This document shows, one piece after another, positions 33,005 through 45,895 of a stretch of DNA of 64,000 bases (positions within the stretch are counted from its first letter, which is position 1; each line of letters starts with the position of its first letter). This DNA is from Bolinopsis microptera (lineage: Eukaryota > Ctenophora > Tentaculata > Lobata > Bolinopsidae). The stretch is from positions 6,021,908 through 6,085,907 of the forward strand of contig NC_087082.1 of the NCBI RefSeq assembly GCF_026151205.1. The letters are read 5' to 3'. Under the pieces are notes generated by a model. The model made no database searches, was not told the DNA's origin, and saw only the letters and a program-made list of their open reading frames with translations. The position numbers were made by a program, and so were the translations under genes.

Positions 33005-33712
33005 TACCGTGTCGTATCAAGTTTTTTATCATCTCTCCTTCTTCAGAGACATGCTTTATTTCATCATACCATGTCATATCACGTTTTATCGTCTCTCCTT
33101 CTTCAGAGACAGGCTTTCTTTCAGCATACCTTGTCGTATCACGTTTTATCGTCCCTCCTTCTTAGCTTCTTCAGAGACAGGCTTTCTTTCAGCATACCAT
33201 GTCGTATCACGTTTTATCGTCTCTCCTTCTTCAGAGACAGGCTTTCTTGCAGCATACCGTGTCGTCTCTCCTTCTTCAGAGACAGGCTTTCTTTCAGCAT
33301 ACCATGTCGTATCACGTTTTATCGTCTCTCCTTCTTCAGAGACAGGCTTTCTTTCGGCATACCATGTCGTATCACGTTTTATCGTCTCTCCTTCTTCAGA
33401 GACCGACTTTATTTCAGCATACCGTGTCGTATCTTGTTTTTATCGTCTCTCCTTCTTCAGAGACAGGCTTTCTTGCAGCATACCGTGTCGTCTCTCCTTC
33501 TTCAGAGACAGGCTTCCTTTCAGCATACCGTGTCGTATCATGTTTTATCGTCTCTCCTTCTTCAGAGACAGGCTTTCTTTCAGCATACCGTGTCGTATCA
33601 TGTTTTATCGTCTCTCCTTCTTCAGAGACAGGCTTTCTTTCAGCATACCGTGTCGTATCATGTTTCATCGTCTCTACTTCTTCAGAGACATTCACTATTT
33701 CAGTCAAGGTAT
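33005..33712. repeat. 60-bp minisatellite, about 12 copies
   Basis: Unit contains tcgtctctccttcttcagag, acaggctttctttcagcata and ccgtgtcgtatcacgtttta; two copies are shortened. Because 60 is divisible by three, several overlapping frames stay open for 180-270 codons on both strands. These are not taken as genes. Confidence 0.95.
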
Positions 33713-34899
33713 TTATCCTTATATTTATTATTGGTTTTTAAATTTTTATTTTATTTATCAGTTTAATTTGCAGAAAGTGGTGTCAATATTATCGATTATC
33801 CTTCTTCCAACTACTTAAAAATAGGTACCATGGACACTGGATCTCAGCAACATACAGAAGATACTGCCTGTCATCATTATAGAGTCTAGCGAATTCTACC
33901 CACAGGTCAGTCAGGCAGTGGATAACACTCTGATGACATCTTCTTTTGGAGATTTTCGGACTCTCAGACTACCTAGTTGAGTGTGTTCCATAACCTAGCA
34001 CCCTGCCTAAACGTCCGGTACTCCTGGACCTATGTGGCAAGCCTGCTCCCTGAACAAAACAAAAAAAAGAAAAAAAAGAAGCTGATTGCTCCTTCATTAA
34101 CAAATTTATCTGATAAATACTAATTGGTGTAGCACCTTTTCAAAAGGTGCTACATACAAAAGGCTTTTGTATTTTACTCCTGTACGCTTGTCTTATCGCT
34201 GTCAGTGTCACTATTTAACTTTAAGATACAGGAAAACAGCGAATAAACAAGCAAACAATAGATACAGGATGGAAACAAATAAAACATCAAAACATTTTGA
34301 ATTGGGAGTCATATCAGGTAGGGCCGAAAAAAATCTGGTATGCGGTTTTATCTCCACAAATTAAAAGATTAATAAATATGTCAACCTGCAGGAGTGATAG
34401 CTCAATTACGATCAGTGCTGCCGAAGATCCTGATCATTAAATGGTGCAAATCTGACTTGTGGCACGTGCTTATATTTGCAGAAACAGTCATGAGTTAACA
34501 GGTGATCATGGCATGGGTAAAACTGCATGACTGAAACTTTGCATGAATGATAATGAATGAGGTTAAACAAAATTGCAACGTTGAATTTATTAACTACTTT
34601 AAAATTAAATGGTTGTGGTTAGTGCGAATATTCAAACTTTATGCAGGAAGATAGATCGTATAAGTTATATTAATTTGTTATGCTATAACGTTGATTTAAC
34701 CACTGCGCCGCATGCGCCGTGCATCTGCCTCCACATTTGCTAGAGGGACAAATGACCAGCGATGGTAATGAAAATTTGTGAACATTAGTAGCAAATTGAC
34801 GACTACATGTTAGCACTATATTAGTAGTTCTAGTAGCAGAGGGTGTACACTGTACCTGTGCAAATAGGTCCCAGCTCGCCGATCTTATAGTTATACTTT
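33713..34899. other. Intergenic, nothing recognised
   Basis: A perfect short hairpin caccttttcaaaaggtg occurs near 34134-34150. No gene. Confidence 0.35.
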
Positions 34900-35330
34900 A
34901 TACTTTAATACTTACATCATGCCACAAAGCTGGGTTGAGTATTTGTTGTACAGGATATTGGACTTCAAGCTGACTGTTAATGTTAAGAGTTTTATATAAG
35001 TAGTATATAAGTAATATTGCAGTGTGATCTTTCAGTCAGATCTCTACAGTAAGAACAGTTGATTCTAGAATATACGAGTTCAGTTATAATCTTATAAACA
35101 TACTTAATAATTACATCATGCCACAAAGCTGGGTTGAGTATAATATGTTGTTCAGGATATTGGACTGCAAGCTGACTGTTAATGGACTTCATAGCGAGTA
35201 TAATAAGACTTAAGAGTATAAGGAATATTGCAGTGTGGTCGATTTCAGTCAGATCTCTACAGTAGGTACAGTTGATTCTAGAATCTAGTAGTATATCTCT
35301 ACAGTAGGTACAGTTGATTCTGGAATCTAC
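34900..35330. repeat. Imperfect tandem duplication, ~195-215 bp
   Basis: ttacatcatgccacaaagct with its downstream sequence occurs at 34912 and 35110. Its partner segment tcagatctctacagta occurs at 35034, 35250 and, shortened, near 35296. Confidence 0.85.
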
Positions 35331-35933
35331 CAGTTATAAGCACACGACCATTGTTTATGAGAAATGAGAAAATAATAATAAAGTAAGGAATAAATAACTG
35401 ACTGGAAAATAAACCATTGACAAGAATTTGAGAAATTAAGTTCAATTATCAAAACGTACACTATTCAAAGACAAAGCCAAGTAACCGGACGTCTGGTTAA
35501 ACGGTAATTTCGGGTAATGTGATCCTTTTATAATTATAAACCACTCCTCTTTACTGGATCACTAATCAGATTTATAAGGTACTTTTCACGCTATCACCAT
35601 TTTGGTAATCGTGTAACGTCATCAATTGGGTTTTTTCAAAACGTCAATCCCAATCCGCTAGAACTGGAAGTCACCCCTTTGACTGGAAGCTAAGGGAAGA
35701 TTCCAGCACGGACCATTCATACCGACAACCTGTTCACTGAGATTTACCTTGAACCGTGAGTCACTCCTAACTTCTACTCGTCTCATTTGTGGTTATATCC
35801 GGGCAATCTCCACCAGGTGAATAAATTCCAGATTATCCAAGTCTAATTCAATTACTAAAGTTCAACTCCGGGAGTACGATGTCCACCAACACTCATGACT
35901 CAAGGTTGTGAAGCTCCTTTATAATATTAAACA
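35331..35933. other. 3' flank of the coiled-coil gene
   Basis: No separate gene seen. Confidence 0.35.
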
Positions 35934-38900
35934 TTACAGATCTATAGTACTGCTGTTGGAAAGTTCCACGTTAGTGCTTGTAGGTTTGTTGTGTCGAGGT
36001 CGAATAGTCTTCTTGTAAGGATTCTCTCCTCCTCCCCCTCGTCGTCCCAGGAACACGTTCAGGATACTGCTGCGGGTACGGACAACTTGCTCCTGATAGA
36101 GCACTGTCCTCTTGTTAAGCGGTGCCGGGTCTTCCTGCAACGTTATAACTTCTAGTTCACGGCTCACGCGTGATATTCTAGTTCACGCGTGATATTCTAG
36201 CTCACGCGTGATATTTTAGTTCATGCGTGATATTCTAGCTCACGCGTGATATTTTAGTTCACGCGTGATATTCTAGTTCACGCTTTATATATTTTTTTTG
36301 TTAAAGCGTGATATTCTAGTTCACGCGTGATATTCTAGTTCACGCGTGATATTCTAGTTCACGAGGATATTCTAGTTCACGCGTGATATTCTAGTTCACG
36401 CGTGATATTCTACCTAATTCACGCGTTATATTTTGATAACCACGCGAAGTTCTCGGAAGATACATGAAATGTGAAACATTGATATTTTGATGATAAAGTT
36501 AAACATTGAACAATCATTTTATTCAGCTACGAAAAATGCTCAAGCGTGAAACAATAAATTGGAAAATGTTTTTTTGATGAGTCTAATAGTAATAGAAATA
36601 TCGGCCTTGGGGCCATGGCTTAGGCTAAAGATATAATAAAACCAAAATACACCACTGGATCAATTGAAGCTTATTTTAGGACTTTAATAAAGTCTTTACA
36701 ATTTTATTTGAAGACACTTAACAGAGAAGACAAAACAAATAAAGTCTAGCTTTTTTAAATTTCGTGAACGTGAATACGAAGAAAGTTTTGAAGCATATGT
36801 CCCTGATATTAATGAGCTCCAATAAAATAATGGGACATCATGCATGATTTTAACGTAAAATGATTCGTATAGATTTTAAAATCAAATAATACTGCCGGCG
36901 GAACAAATCCCATCATGAGCAATTTTGGTCAGATCCAAGTTGTTGGTACCGGTAACGTTGCTTTCTGCCCCGTTTATCTAATTTGAACAGCTGAGACCAA
37001 TTTTGTGGATGACTTATTTGGCATTTTCTCAGTTCCCACTTCCCTGTCTCTGATATTTTAATTTAATATACGTGTGTAACGTGTGTGGTTAATCATTTCC
37101 TTTATTAAATTGGCGTCTGTTAAATGAGCTACTGCAGAGATTTAAAACCAATTTAAGAACGAGAATTCATGAGGATTTGGGTCGTAGAATTTTTTTAAAT
37201 TATAAGAATATTACCAATACCATACTCAGGATGCTGTGCCAAGGTTTTTCTTAATCATTTCGAATGTTCTACAACCAAAAAATAGTATGTGACATTTGAT
37301 TATTTTAAAGAAACTGCGTCTAACTCTAAGTCTAACTCTAAGTAGTAAAATTATTGAACGAGCTTGCAAGAAATGGACGGCTATTTTTTGCATATTATAG
37401 AGCTGTCTCATGAACGAGACACTCAGGAGACAGCTCTATTACTATAGACAGCTCTGGACAGTGTCCAATATTTAAACAATAGTACTCGTAGTTTACCTTC
37501 CCACCAGTGTCCAGTATTTAAATAAATCTAAAATTTATTTATTCAAAAATAAATTGTTCCTCAGAAGTGAATTTAACCACGAAGAAAGTAGAAACGAACT
37601 TGTACAAACGTTTAACACATTTAGACCGTGGAACTGGAGAGTTCATTAAATTGGAATAGACGGGCACCTGTTTCACGCACCATGTTGCGTAATACACCTT
37701 CATTCTCCTTGGTGAAATCAATCGCTAAAAACGTGCAGACAGTTCGATAAGATGAATTTCATAATGAATTTAAAATTACTTTAGAAGTTTAGAGCTGAAC
37801 TCTTGCACAATTCCCAATGGTTTAAACCCCATTTGGAATTGCGCATGCCATAATGAAGTTCATTTAATCTCAGCTTCTTTTTTTAAAAGTCATTTTTAAA
37901 ACCTAATATGGTGAGTCCGACGTGCAAGATGGACATTGAAAATGAAACGAAGGTGTAACATAATCTAATCTGGAAATGGAACACGTAGAAGTTAACTATT
38001 TTTTATTCATAAGCTGACAAAGCTCGATGAGATGAACGGAACTTCATAATGAATTTAAAATTGCTTTCAGAATTGAACCCATGCTCAATTCCAGATGATT
38101 TGAAAAAGAAGAAATTTGTACTTAATATGGTGATTTAGACGTGCAAGATGGAAATTGAAACGAAGGTGGAACATAATCTGTATTGAATGGAACACGTAGA
38201 ACAAGCAGACAGATTATAGTAGGTGCTTTACGTACTTGCGCTAGGGAGGTAGCGAAGTTTTGCTGCTTCTGTTTGATCAAATCAGAGTATATTTTCCGGT
38301 AAGCCTGCACCTCGTTCTGTAGCTTCTGTGGTACAATTGTCATCATATTGATATAAAGAAGAATCTAACTTAAAAATAATAGTTTCTATGTAATATATAA
38401 GTAGAACTCACGAACAGAAATCTGTGAAGCTTAAAGATTATCCTTAAGCGATAACGGCTATCGCTCGTGCACGCCGGGAACTACCATGAGCCCAAAGGAT
38501 ATAGTTGGAGGTACCCATGATTGATTCTGTATGACTATGACGATGGAATGTTCTTTTTTGGAATAAGGGCTGTGGTGGCAGGTAAAAAAAAGGTTGACTG
38601 CGGATTCAAACGGAGTTTATAATGATGGTGGGGTAGGTCCAAAGTTCACTTGAGATGGTACTGAAATTGCTACCTCCGCAGTTTGCTGCAATAAATGGTA
38701 CAATACGGCTCATGATAGCACTTATAATGCGTGCCACACATTGCTGCAGACGATCATGGTGCCGGGGAGGTGAAATTGTACCACCCGGAACATTTAAACT
38801 TAATTCCTTGGCTACACGATGACTTATATTTTCTATAATTAATTTAGTGAATAATGAACTTTTTTCATTAGTGAAAATTGTGAAACAAAAAAGAAATGAA

Positions 38901-41900
38901 ATGAAGATTTACAGCTTTTGCACCGTGTAACTGAAAAATATAATACAGAATTATATAATGCGATCTTAGCAATTGACATGGTAATTCTCAGTACATAATA
39001 CAAAATATTTGGAATGACCAGTGTCACCTGTGTCACTAGTCACTAGTAGTGAGTTACAAAACGTACTACCCTGGAAGCAACGATATTCGAATGGTTAAAA
39101 AAAGCAAGGAACGGACGTTTTTAACGGCTAAAAGGAAATATACGCAAATATATATATATATTATATATTTATTTTTAGAACGGTCGGAACAATAAAAGGG
39201 ATTTCCTTACAGTGCACTGTCAGTGTCTCCTTAGGTCAGGACTTTTCATTTGAAGCCACGGCACGTCAATAGTGGTGTATAAATGAACCGTTCAGCTATT
39301 CACCATGACGAGGCTGGCTTTGTTTAGCCTAGTTTCGGGATTGACGTAGTTACTATTGTTTATCTTTCAAAAGGAATTGTCCGTTTGATAGATTGCCCAA
39401 TGTTGGAGCTGTTGCAAAAACCTTTTCCGTTTGATAGATTGCACAGTATAACGAACAAACCTTTGTTTTAATAATTTGGAGGTAGAGGGGAAACTGCAGA
39501 AAACTAAAAAGTGTTATTCGGCGATGTAAAAACCACAAACTTACACTAGTACGAACTCTTCATCACGAACCCTCCCTCACAATAACGTAAGCAAACTAAG
39601 TGACGATACCAAACTCGGTAACTTAAAAGCGGAACATTGAGCTGCACAGACTCAAGGTCCCTCCCTCCCTCCCTCCCTCCCTCCCTCAAGGGTATTGTTT
39701 CATAATCTGTTGTTTCATTGGCAGAGACTGGACGGTCATTGGCAGAGACTGGACGGTTCCAGCGATCCTTTCTCTGTCGGAACAGTAAGCCTTGTTATTG
39801 CGATAATTGCTATTATTGACGCACAACAATAAGAAAACAATTACAAAGTTTAATCCACACTACACCATTGAACTGGTTGGCAATATTATTACTGGCAGCT
39901 TGTTATTGTTTGCTATATTTTCTATGTAATAAAATAATAACCCTCTACTACTACTAATTACTAAAGCTCGTGATGTGTGGCTTGGGCGTGACTTGTTGGT
40001 TAAATTGTTGGAATGTTTTTATGAACCAGTCGATAGTTAACTTTTAGATAGTTAACTAGTCGCAGGTAGTTAACTTTTGTTATCCTTTTAATTGCATTGG
40101 CTCGTTTACAGCAATTTGAAAACTTTTGAACAATGAACTTCTTTGTTGAACAATTGAAATAGGCGAACAAGGACATATTTCTATTTTAATGAGTTTTGAA
40201 GATAACCTTATGACTCCCGACTGTATATTTACATGATATAGTAAGCTTTCCAATAGTTGTAAACAAAAACAAAGAAAAAGTCAAAGTAATTAGCCGTTGC
40301 TCATTGCAAACGTCTGTATCTAGAATATACAATTACTAAAAGTAGTCCCCATATTGTGACAGAAAGAGTGCATTGTGTAGTGTCCCCACCCTTCCTTTGT
40401 GCTGTGGATGCTGGAACATGGTCGAAACAACAGCGCTACATAACCGTGTATAATATTATGAACGATATACTCAAGACATATTATGTCAATGTGTAAATTG
40501 TGTATATTCAATATTTTTTGTTGCGGTTAATGGCTAATGGCTAAGGTAAGACTGTAAGTTTTTAAAGAACAGTGCTCGTTATTTTAGTTAACTGTTAAGA
40601 ACATGAAAATTTGTTCCAATTTTCGAAATAAAGGACTTCCAAAAGTTAAAACCGTTAAAGTAGTTAAAGTAAAAGACATGGAATCACAAAACTATCATTG
40701 GCAATTATTATAGTTATTAATAGTATAACTTATGCTATACTGAGTAGTGAGATATGGAAATTACCAATATCCGCTTCAGAAAGAAGGTCAACAAGAGGTG
40801 GACCTTCTTATCCGATGGGACACTTAACAAAGGTCAGATTGACTATATCTTCATACGGCGGAAGTGGAAAAACTCTTTAAAGAACACTGAAGTTTACAAC
40901 ACTTTTCAGTCGTTGGGATCTGATCACAGAGTTGTAATGTGTAAGATCAAAGTTAGCTTTAGGAAAGGATACAGGCCTCCGAAAAAAGTTAACTATGATT
41001 ATAGTGCCCTGAAGTCGGATGGTGAGCTTCAAAAAAAGTATGCAATTGACGTTCGGAATAGGTTCTCTGGCCTGGTAGAGGAGGATGATGGGGCCACTGA
41101 AAGCTACGGGAAGCTTGTGGTTGCTATTGAGGCGGCAAACAAGAGCCTTCTGCCAAAGAAGACTCGACAAAAGCAGATTGACCCCTCAAGTGACCCAAGA
41201 GTGGACAGTGCAAGGAGGGGACTTTTCTTGGCCAAGGACCAATACCATCAGGAGCCTTGCGAGGAGAAGAGAGAGGAAGTCGCCACTAAAAAGGATTTGT
41301 TAAAGGCCTGCTACAAAGAGGTAGAGGAGGAGATCCTGAAAGGAAAGATCAGGAAAGTTGAGGATACTGCTGATCGTTGTAAGAACAAGGAAAGCTGGAA
41401 GCTTGTCAACGATATTTCAGGGAGGACAAATCCCAGCTGTGGACTCGTTGAAGGGGGCAGCTCAACAGAACGTCTCGAGAACTGGAGGAAGCACTTCTCT
41501 GGATTACTTGGACAGCCACCCACAGTCCCTGACAATAGTATTCCGATCAGGAATATACACCCTCCACTGAATATAGAGGATGGCCCGTTCACCATTGAGG
41601 AACTACGTCTTGCCAAAAAGCAGATAGTAGAAGGTAAAGCTTATGGTGATGATGGTATCTCACCTGAAGTGATGAAGAGGGTGGACATTGATGACGTCAT
41701 CCTGAAGTTCTGCAACGATGCACTATGTGATGGTCTCATGCCCGATCAATGGAAGCTCAGTAATATTGTTCCTGTGCCAAAGAAAGGGGACCTCACTAAG
41801 ACCGACAACTACAGAGGAATATCTCTGACATCGATAGTCAGTAAAACTCTGAACAAAATGTTGCTGAACAGGATGAAGCCAAGTCTTGAGGAAGTTTTAA

Positions 41901-43363
41901 GGGACAACCAGAATGGCTTTAGACCTGGGCGCTCTACAACATCGCACATTCTTGCTCTACGAAGAATTATGGAGGGTGCTAGAGCCAAAAACCTAAAGGC
42001 CACCATGGTTTTCATTGATTTCAAGAAGGCGTTCGATAGTGTGCATAGAGGCTTGCTCATGAAGATATTGAAAGCATATGGCATACCAGAAGCCATAGTG
42101 CGGCTCATTGAGGGTATATATACGAGCACAAAGGCTAAAGTAGTTACAGCTGATGGTATAACAGAGATTTTTGATGAAGATCCAAGAGCGCAGGATGCGA
42201 CTAGCAGGCCATATCCACCGGCACCCAGAACTAGTCGCAAACCGCTTGCTACTCTGGGAACCAACTCATGGGGTGCGGAGTAGGGGGAGACCAGCCATGA
42301 CTTATGTTGACAGCCTACGAGCTGACACGGGTCTCAACGACACTGGAGAAATGGGCGGACTTATGGCGGATAGAGTTTTATGGAGACAGCGCATCAATAC
42401 TCGGACGCTGAAGCCGCCTTAAGTCAAGTCAAGTAAGTCAGTAGTGAGAAGTGAGTAGTGACCTTTCTAACCATCTCCTTGTCTCTCTCAATCTGAGAGG
42501 ACAACAGAAATGAGTACTGAGAAATGAGTACTGACCTTTCTAACCATCTCCTTGTCTCTCTCAATCTGAGAGGACAACAGAAATGAGTACTGACCTTTCT
42601 AACCATATCTTTGTCTCTCTCAATCTGAGATGACAACAGAAATGAGTACTGAGAAATGAGTACTGACCTTTCTAACCATCTCCTTGTCTCTCTCAATCTG
42701 AGAGGACAACAGAAATGAGTACTGAGAAATGAGTACTGACCTTTCTAACCATCTCCTTGTCTCTCTCTATCTGAGATGACAACAGCTGATACTTCTTTCT
42801 CTCTAGACTGTTTCTCAACAGAACTGTTCTCAGCCGTCCTGGAATGTTTTCTTGTGGTATTAGGTAATCCGGTAATGTAAGAGCATCCTGTACCCAGTGT
42901 CAAACATTAAACCATACAACAAATGCTATTTTCCATGAAATTAGTGAGACGTTATTGTGTTATATAAATTGGGTGATTCCGCTATTTTATGTCTATTGAA
43001 TTCATAACAGATCTTTTGAACATGATTGTCTCCGATAATTATTGATATCGCGATTAAACAGCTAAAAGATTAGGATTATGATGATATCCTCCCTCACCTT
43101 GGTGAATTTGTAGGACCCTGGTCCCTGCATGGAAGTGCAATTGAATTTGAAAGGAAGGGAGGAAAGAAAACTAAAACTAGTGGCAAAGTTCTCAATTACG
43201 TGTAATCTGAATGGAAATTATGGATTTTTAAAAAGTTGCTGAATGTTGTTAAATGGATGTGATGACTGATTAAAACATCTCATATACCTGAGTTAAACCC
43301 ACCAGCAAGTTCTTGCATGGAGAGAGTGCGTTTATTCCGTGATCTCCAGTGGTTGTTGAACAT
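35934..43363 (-). CDS. Small coiled-coil protein, four exons
   Basis: Exons 43363-43288, 42838-42741, 38325-38236 and 36134-35934; predicted protein 154 residues. Phases agree at every junction (1, 0, 0). The start ATG has a strong context (gcggccATG) and an in-frame stop ~75 nt upstream. Residues 1-25 are polar (MFNNHWRSRNKRTLSMQELA). Residues ~27-88 (LRTVLLRNSLERKKYQLLSS, QIERDKEMVRK, KLQNEVQAYRKIYSDLIKQ) are charged and heptad-like, so a coiled coil is likely. The last exon adds EDPAPLNKRTVLYQEQ, a Gly-rich RRGGGG turn and a basic, Ser/Thr-rich tail ending STIDL. I do not recognise the family; no TM or signal peptide. Donors gtatat, gtcagt, gtacgt; acceptors attccag, ccacag, ttgcag. Intron 2 (~4.4 kb) contains an antisense LINE and a tandem array of exon 2's 3' end. 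Confidence 0.75.
36158..36442. repeat. 19-bp minisatellite (gttcacgcgtgatattcta)
   Basis: About 14 units, with variants, begin ~22 bp from the 3' splice site of the last exon of the coiled-coil gene. Each intact unit has the palindrome acgcgt. Confidence 0.95.
36443..37735. other. Intron 3 of the coiled-coil gene, no feature
   Basis: AT-rich. An inverted repeat agagctgtctc...gagacagctct lies at 37399-37437. No exon seen. Confidence 0.4.
37740..38215. repeat. Tandem duplication of ~245 bp
   Basis: Both copies contain cttcataatgaatttaaaatt or a near variant, gacgtgcaagatgg and ggaacacgtagaa, with small indels. The second copy ends ~20 bp from the donor of exon 3 of the coiled-coil gene. Confidence 0.8.
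38347..40745. other. Intron 2 of the coiled-coil gene, nothing recognised
   Basis: Contains a ccct microsatellite at 39659-39687 and a 22-bp duplication of attggcagagactggacggt at 39718-39757. No exon or gene seen. Confidence 0.4.
40750..42440 (+). mobile_element. RTE-like LINE, 5' truncated and internally deleted
   Basis: The frame 40754-42283 starts inside an APE endonuclease domain (KGQIDYIFIRRKWKNS, SLGSDHRVV). It continues through a linker to the RT: NYRGISLTSIVSKTLNK, NGFRPGRSTTSHIL, MVFIDFKKAFDSVHRG. At about 42170 it jumps to the C-terminal region; another frame (42171-42422) reads LAGHIHRHPELVANRLLLWE and RGRPAMTYVDSLRAD. The RT palm with YxDD and the thumb are deleted, so it cannot encode an active enzyme. 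The 3' end has a microsatellite-like tail (aagtcaagtcaag). It is antisense in intron 2 of the coiled-coil gene. Clade placement by motif style only. Confidence 0.88.
42457..42770 (-). repeat. Tandem array of an exon end plus 5' splice site
   Basis: On the minus strand, exon 2 of the coiled-coil gene ends with 30 nt encoding IERDKEMVRK and then gtcagt. Those 30 nt recur at 42697-42668, 42624-42595, 42565-42536 and 42492-42463. Each copy is followed by gtcagt or gtcact and preceded by tgttgtc-tctcag, a polypyrimidine-AG that is coding in the original exon. One copy reads IERDKDMVRK. Spacing is 73 or 59 bp. Each copy is in frame and could act as a 10-codon micro-exon or an alternative exon end. 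Confidence 0.85.
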
Positions 43364-43419
43364 GGCCGCAAAATACCGAGAACACGTGAGCAAAAAGGAC
43401 GAAGCAATTGGGAAGTGAG

Positions 43420-44080
43420 TGTGACCAGGTCAGGTTTACCCGTTATAGATAAAGTCTCAACACTTACTCCGAGTTGATCTTATCAGGTGTAATCAGATAA
43501 TATAAAAATGTTTTCCTGCCAATCGCTTGATCGATTTTAATAAAGCTGTAAACTACTCGATTAGTTTAGATGTCTGTTTTGATTGAATGCGGCTGTTAGC
43601 GTCCCTTGAACCAGAACACCTCTTGTAGATTTTAACCCAACGTAATTGGAGAGGATCCAGGCTGACAAACTGTTAAACTATTCCTGCACCTAACTCAAGT
43701 AAAACGTAACGGCACGAGAAACATGCACGTGTGCGGCTGTATATTATAAAGCCAGCAGCTAGCGGCGTGATAAAACTGGTGCAGTTTCATGTCAATTGCC
43801 ACTGATCACACGTCAGGTTATTAATAAGTGTCTGACCGAGCCGTGCATGAGAGATAGCTGTAGAGCTGCTGGACACATTGAATTGAACTGTTCTGGTCTT
43901 GTCGTGTACAATTACACTAGACAGCCTTAATAAAAACGTAGTCATGGTCATGCAGTAGTTTCATTCATTGTGACTGCTAGTTCATAACTTCTTATCCCTG
44001 AAGTCGGAAGATTTCTGGAAGAATCTATAAAAAGAAAACCTCTACTCGATATAATAATGACTTTTATAATTTTGGGTAGT
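43420..44080. other. Upstream region of the coiled-coil gene
   Basis: No gene recognised; probable promoter side of the minus-strand gene starting at 43363. Confidence 0.35.
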
Positions 44081-44091
44081 TTTTAGGGTTA

Positions 44092-44215
44092 TTCATTATG
44101 ACCAAAACCCATGATTGGGTAGAGTGGACCGCTGCCAGTGTGTCTCTTTCCCAAACAAAAGTAAATGATATTAATTTGAATTACCGTCCGCAAATGCAAA
44201 ATTATACCGAGGTCC
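44092..44215 (+). repeat. Solo arm of the fold-back family
   Basis: gaccaaaacccatgattggg, ccgctgccagtg, aatgatattaatttgaa and taccgag match the left arm of 46402-46925. No opposing arm follows. Confidence 0.8.
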
Positions 44216-45285
44216 GATTATACAGTTCATTAAAATAAAATGAACCAATGAAAGCCGTTCGATTGGACGAATAAGCTCAGTTCGAGAGATTACGATTGGA
44301 GTATTACAGAGCACATGTTTTAACTTATTAAATGTCCTCACCGTTGTAGAAATTATAGTAACGGAATGAGAATAATTATAATTAACTGTCATGGGAATTC
44401 GTACAAAGACAACTTGGCAACCACCCATATATTTTTGGTTCAAACAAAAATAGGCATAGCCAACTTGCCAAGAGAAAAAGGTATCATAGTATCAATCGAA
44501 GTTTTGTAAAAAGATAGAGATACTGTAATATAAAGCTGTAAGTGAAAGTACTAAACTTTCAAGACAGGACAACTGACAAGGAGTAAAAGATAATCAAAAT
44601 TCATCACATATTATTACTATTATTAGAATCTGGATTTCTACGTTTAAATTTAATTCCAAAATAATATAATAATAATATGTACTTTAATTAGCAGCAAAAA
44701 GTTTCAAAAGTTACAGAAATAGAAAATCAAGCTGCTGTTTTTCCTGCCGGAGATAAAATCAGAAATAACATCGTAAATATAAACAAACTGGGACACTACA
44801 GTTAGGTTAATTACTCTTTGCATTTTGTTAGCTGTAACAAATTAGAAGTCTAAAGTTACACTCTCACTAAACACAATATACCCATGTGTTATGTGTTATA
44901 GAACCCGTTTTGGTCAGAACAACGTCTCTCCGTGAACTGAATAACGCACAATTACACTTACTAATATGTTTCTGTAACTCCTCCTGTTCTCTTATACAAT
45001 TTAATTAATTTTAATTAATTTTAATTACACGGTTTAACTTTAAATTTGCATAATTAAATTATTTTTTAAACCGGTCTCACTGTCTGCAGTAGGTGATGCA
45101 CAATGCGCATTAAACGGTATTGCATTGGGACGAGGTTTTTTAATTTAAACTTTGCTTTTCAGAACTAAAATTTTGTTGTTATACAATGATTTTAAACTCA
45201 TTTTCCCGTGATTAATGAAATTAAAAGTCCAAAGCTATGTTCTAGAAGGCCCTCAGTGTTTCTTTGGCACGAAAGTGTCGTTAGC
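44216..45285. other. AT-rich DNA, no gene seen
   Basis: Nothing beyond simple ttaattttaa repeats near 45000. Confidence 0.35.
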
Positions 45286-45287
45286 TT

Positions 45288-45362
45288 ATTTGTAGGTTTA
45301 CAACCTACCAGGACGCGCGCCGAGTTGGACCAAATATTTTACGAGTATCACCCGTTAAAAGC
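45288..45362. repeat. Dispersed hairpin-bearing repeat, copy 1
   Basis: gtaggtttacaacctac forms a 7-bp hairpin, followed by caggacgcgcgcc, gttgga and attttacgagtatcacccgt. The same order recurs at 47862-47965, and the last part at 53950-53990. Confidence 0.85.
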
Positions 45363-45461
45363 TTATAAGCTCTGCTTATATAACAGTGTAGCCGCGTAGG
45401 CGGAGTTATCAGCAAGAGTTATAGTGCGGTAAAATGGATTTAGTGCTCAAGCTTGAGTCGT

Positions 45462-45895
45462 CTATAAGGTTGGAGAAAGTCGCCAGTACCGGTAATAAGG
45501 TTGGGGAAAGTCGGCAGTACCGGTAATAAGGTTGGGGAAAGTCGGCAGTACCGGTAATAAGGTTGGGGAAAGTCGGCAGTACCGGTTATAAGGTTGGGGG
45601 AAAGTACCGGTAATAAGGTTGGGGAAAGTGGGCAGTACCGATAATAAGGTTGGGGAAAGTCGGCAGTACCGGTAATAAGGTTGGGGAAAGTACCGGTAAT
45701 AAGGTTGGGGAAAAAACCGGTAATAAGGTTGGGGAAGTGGGCAGTACCGGTAATAAGGTTGGGGAAAGTGGGCAGTACCGGTAATAAGGTTGGGGAAAGT
45801 ACCGGTAATAAGGTTGGGAAAGTTGGCAGTAACGGTAATAAGATTGGGGAAAGTACCGGTAATAAGGTTGGGGAAAAAACCGGTAATAAGGTATC
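45462..45895. repeat. Minisatellite, 31/23-bp units with accggtaataaggttgggg
   Basis: About 16 units, long (31 bp, with gtcggcagt or gtgggcagt) and short (23 bp), are interspersed. Open frames on both strands follow from the repeat and are not genes. Confidence 0.95.

Noticed and set aside
33000-33818. Overlapping frames of 180-272 codons
   Set aside because: All lie on a 60-bp tandem repeat; a unit divisible by three keeps frames open on both strands. No splice, domain or composition support.
43311-43417. Plus-strand exon with acceptor ccaccag and donor gtgagt, encoding MERVRLFRDLQWLLNM
   Set aside because: The same DNA on the minus strand gives a start codon in strong context and a phase that fits the three following exons of the coiled-coil gene; the plus-strand version has no partner exons.
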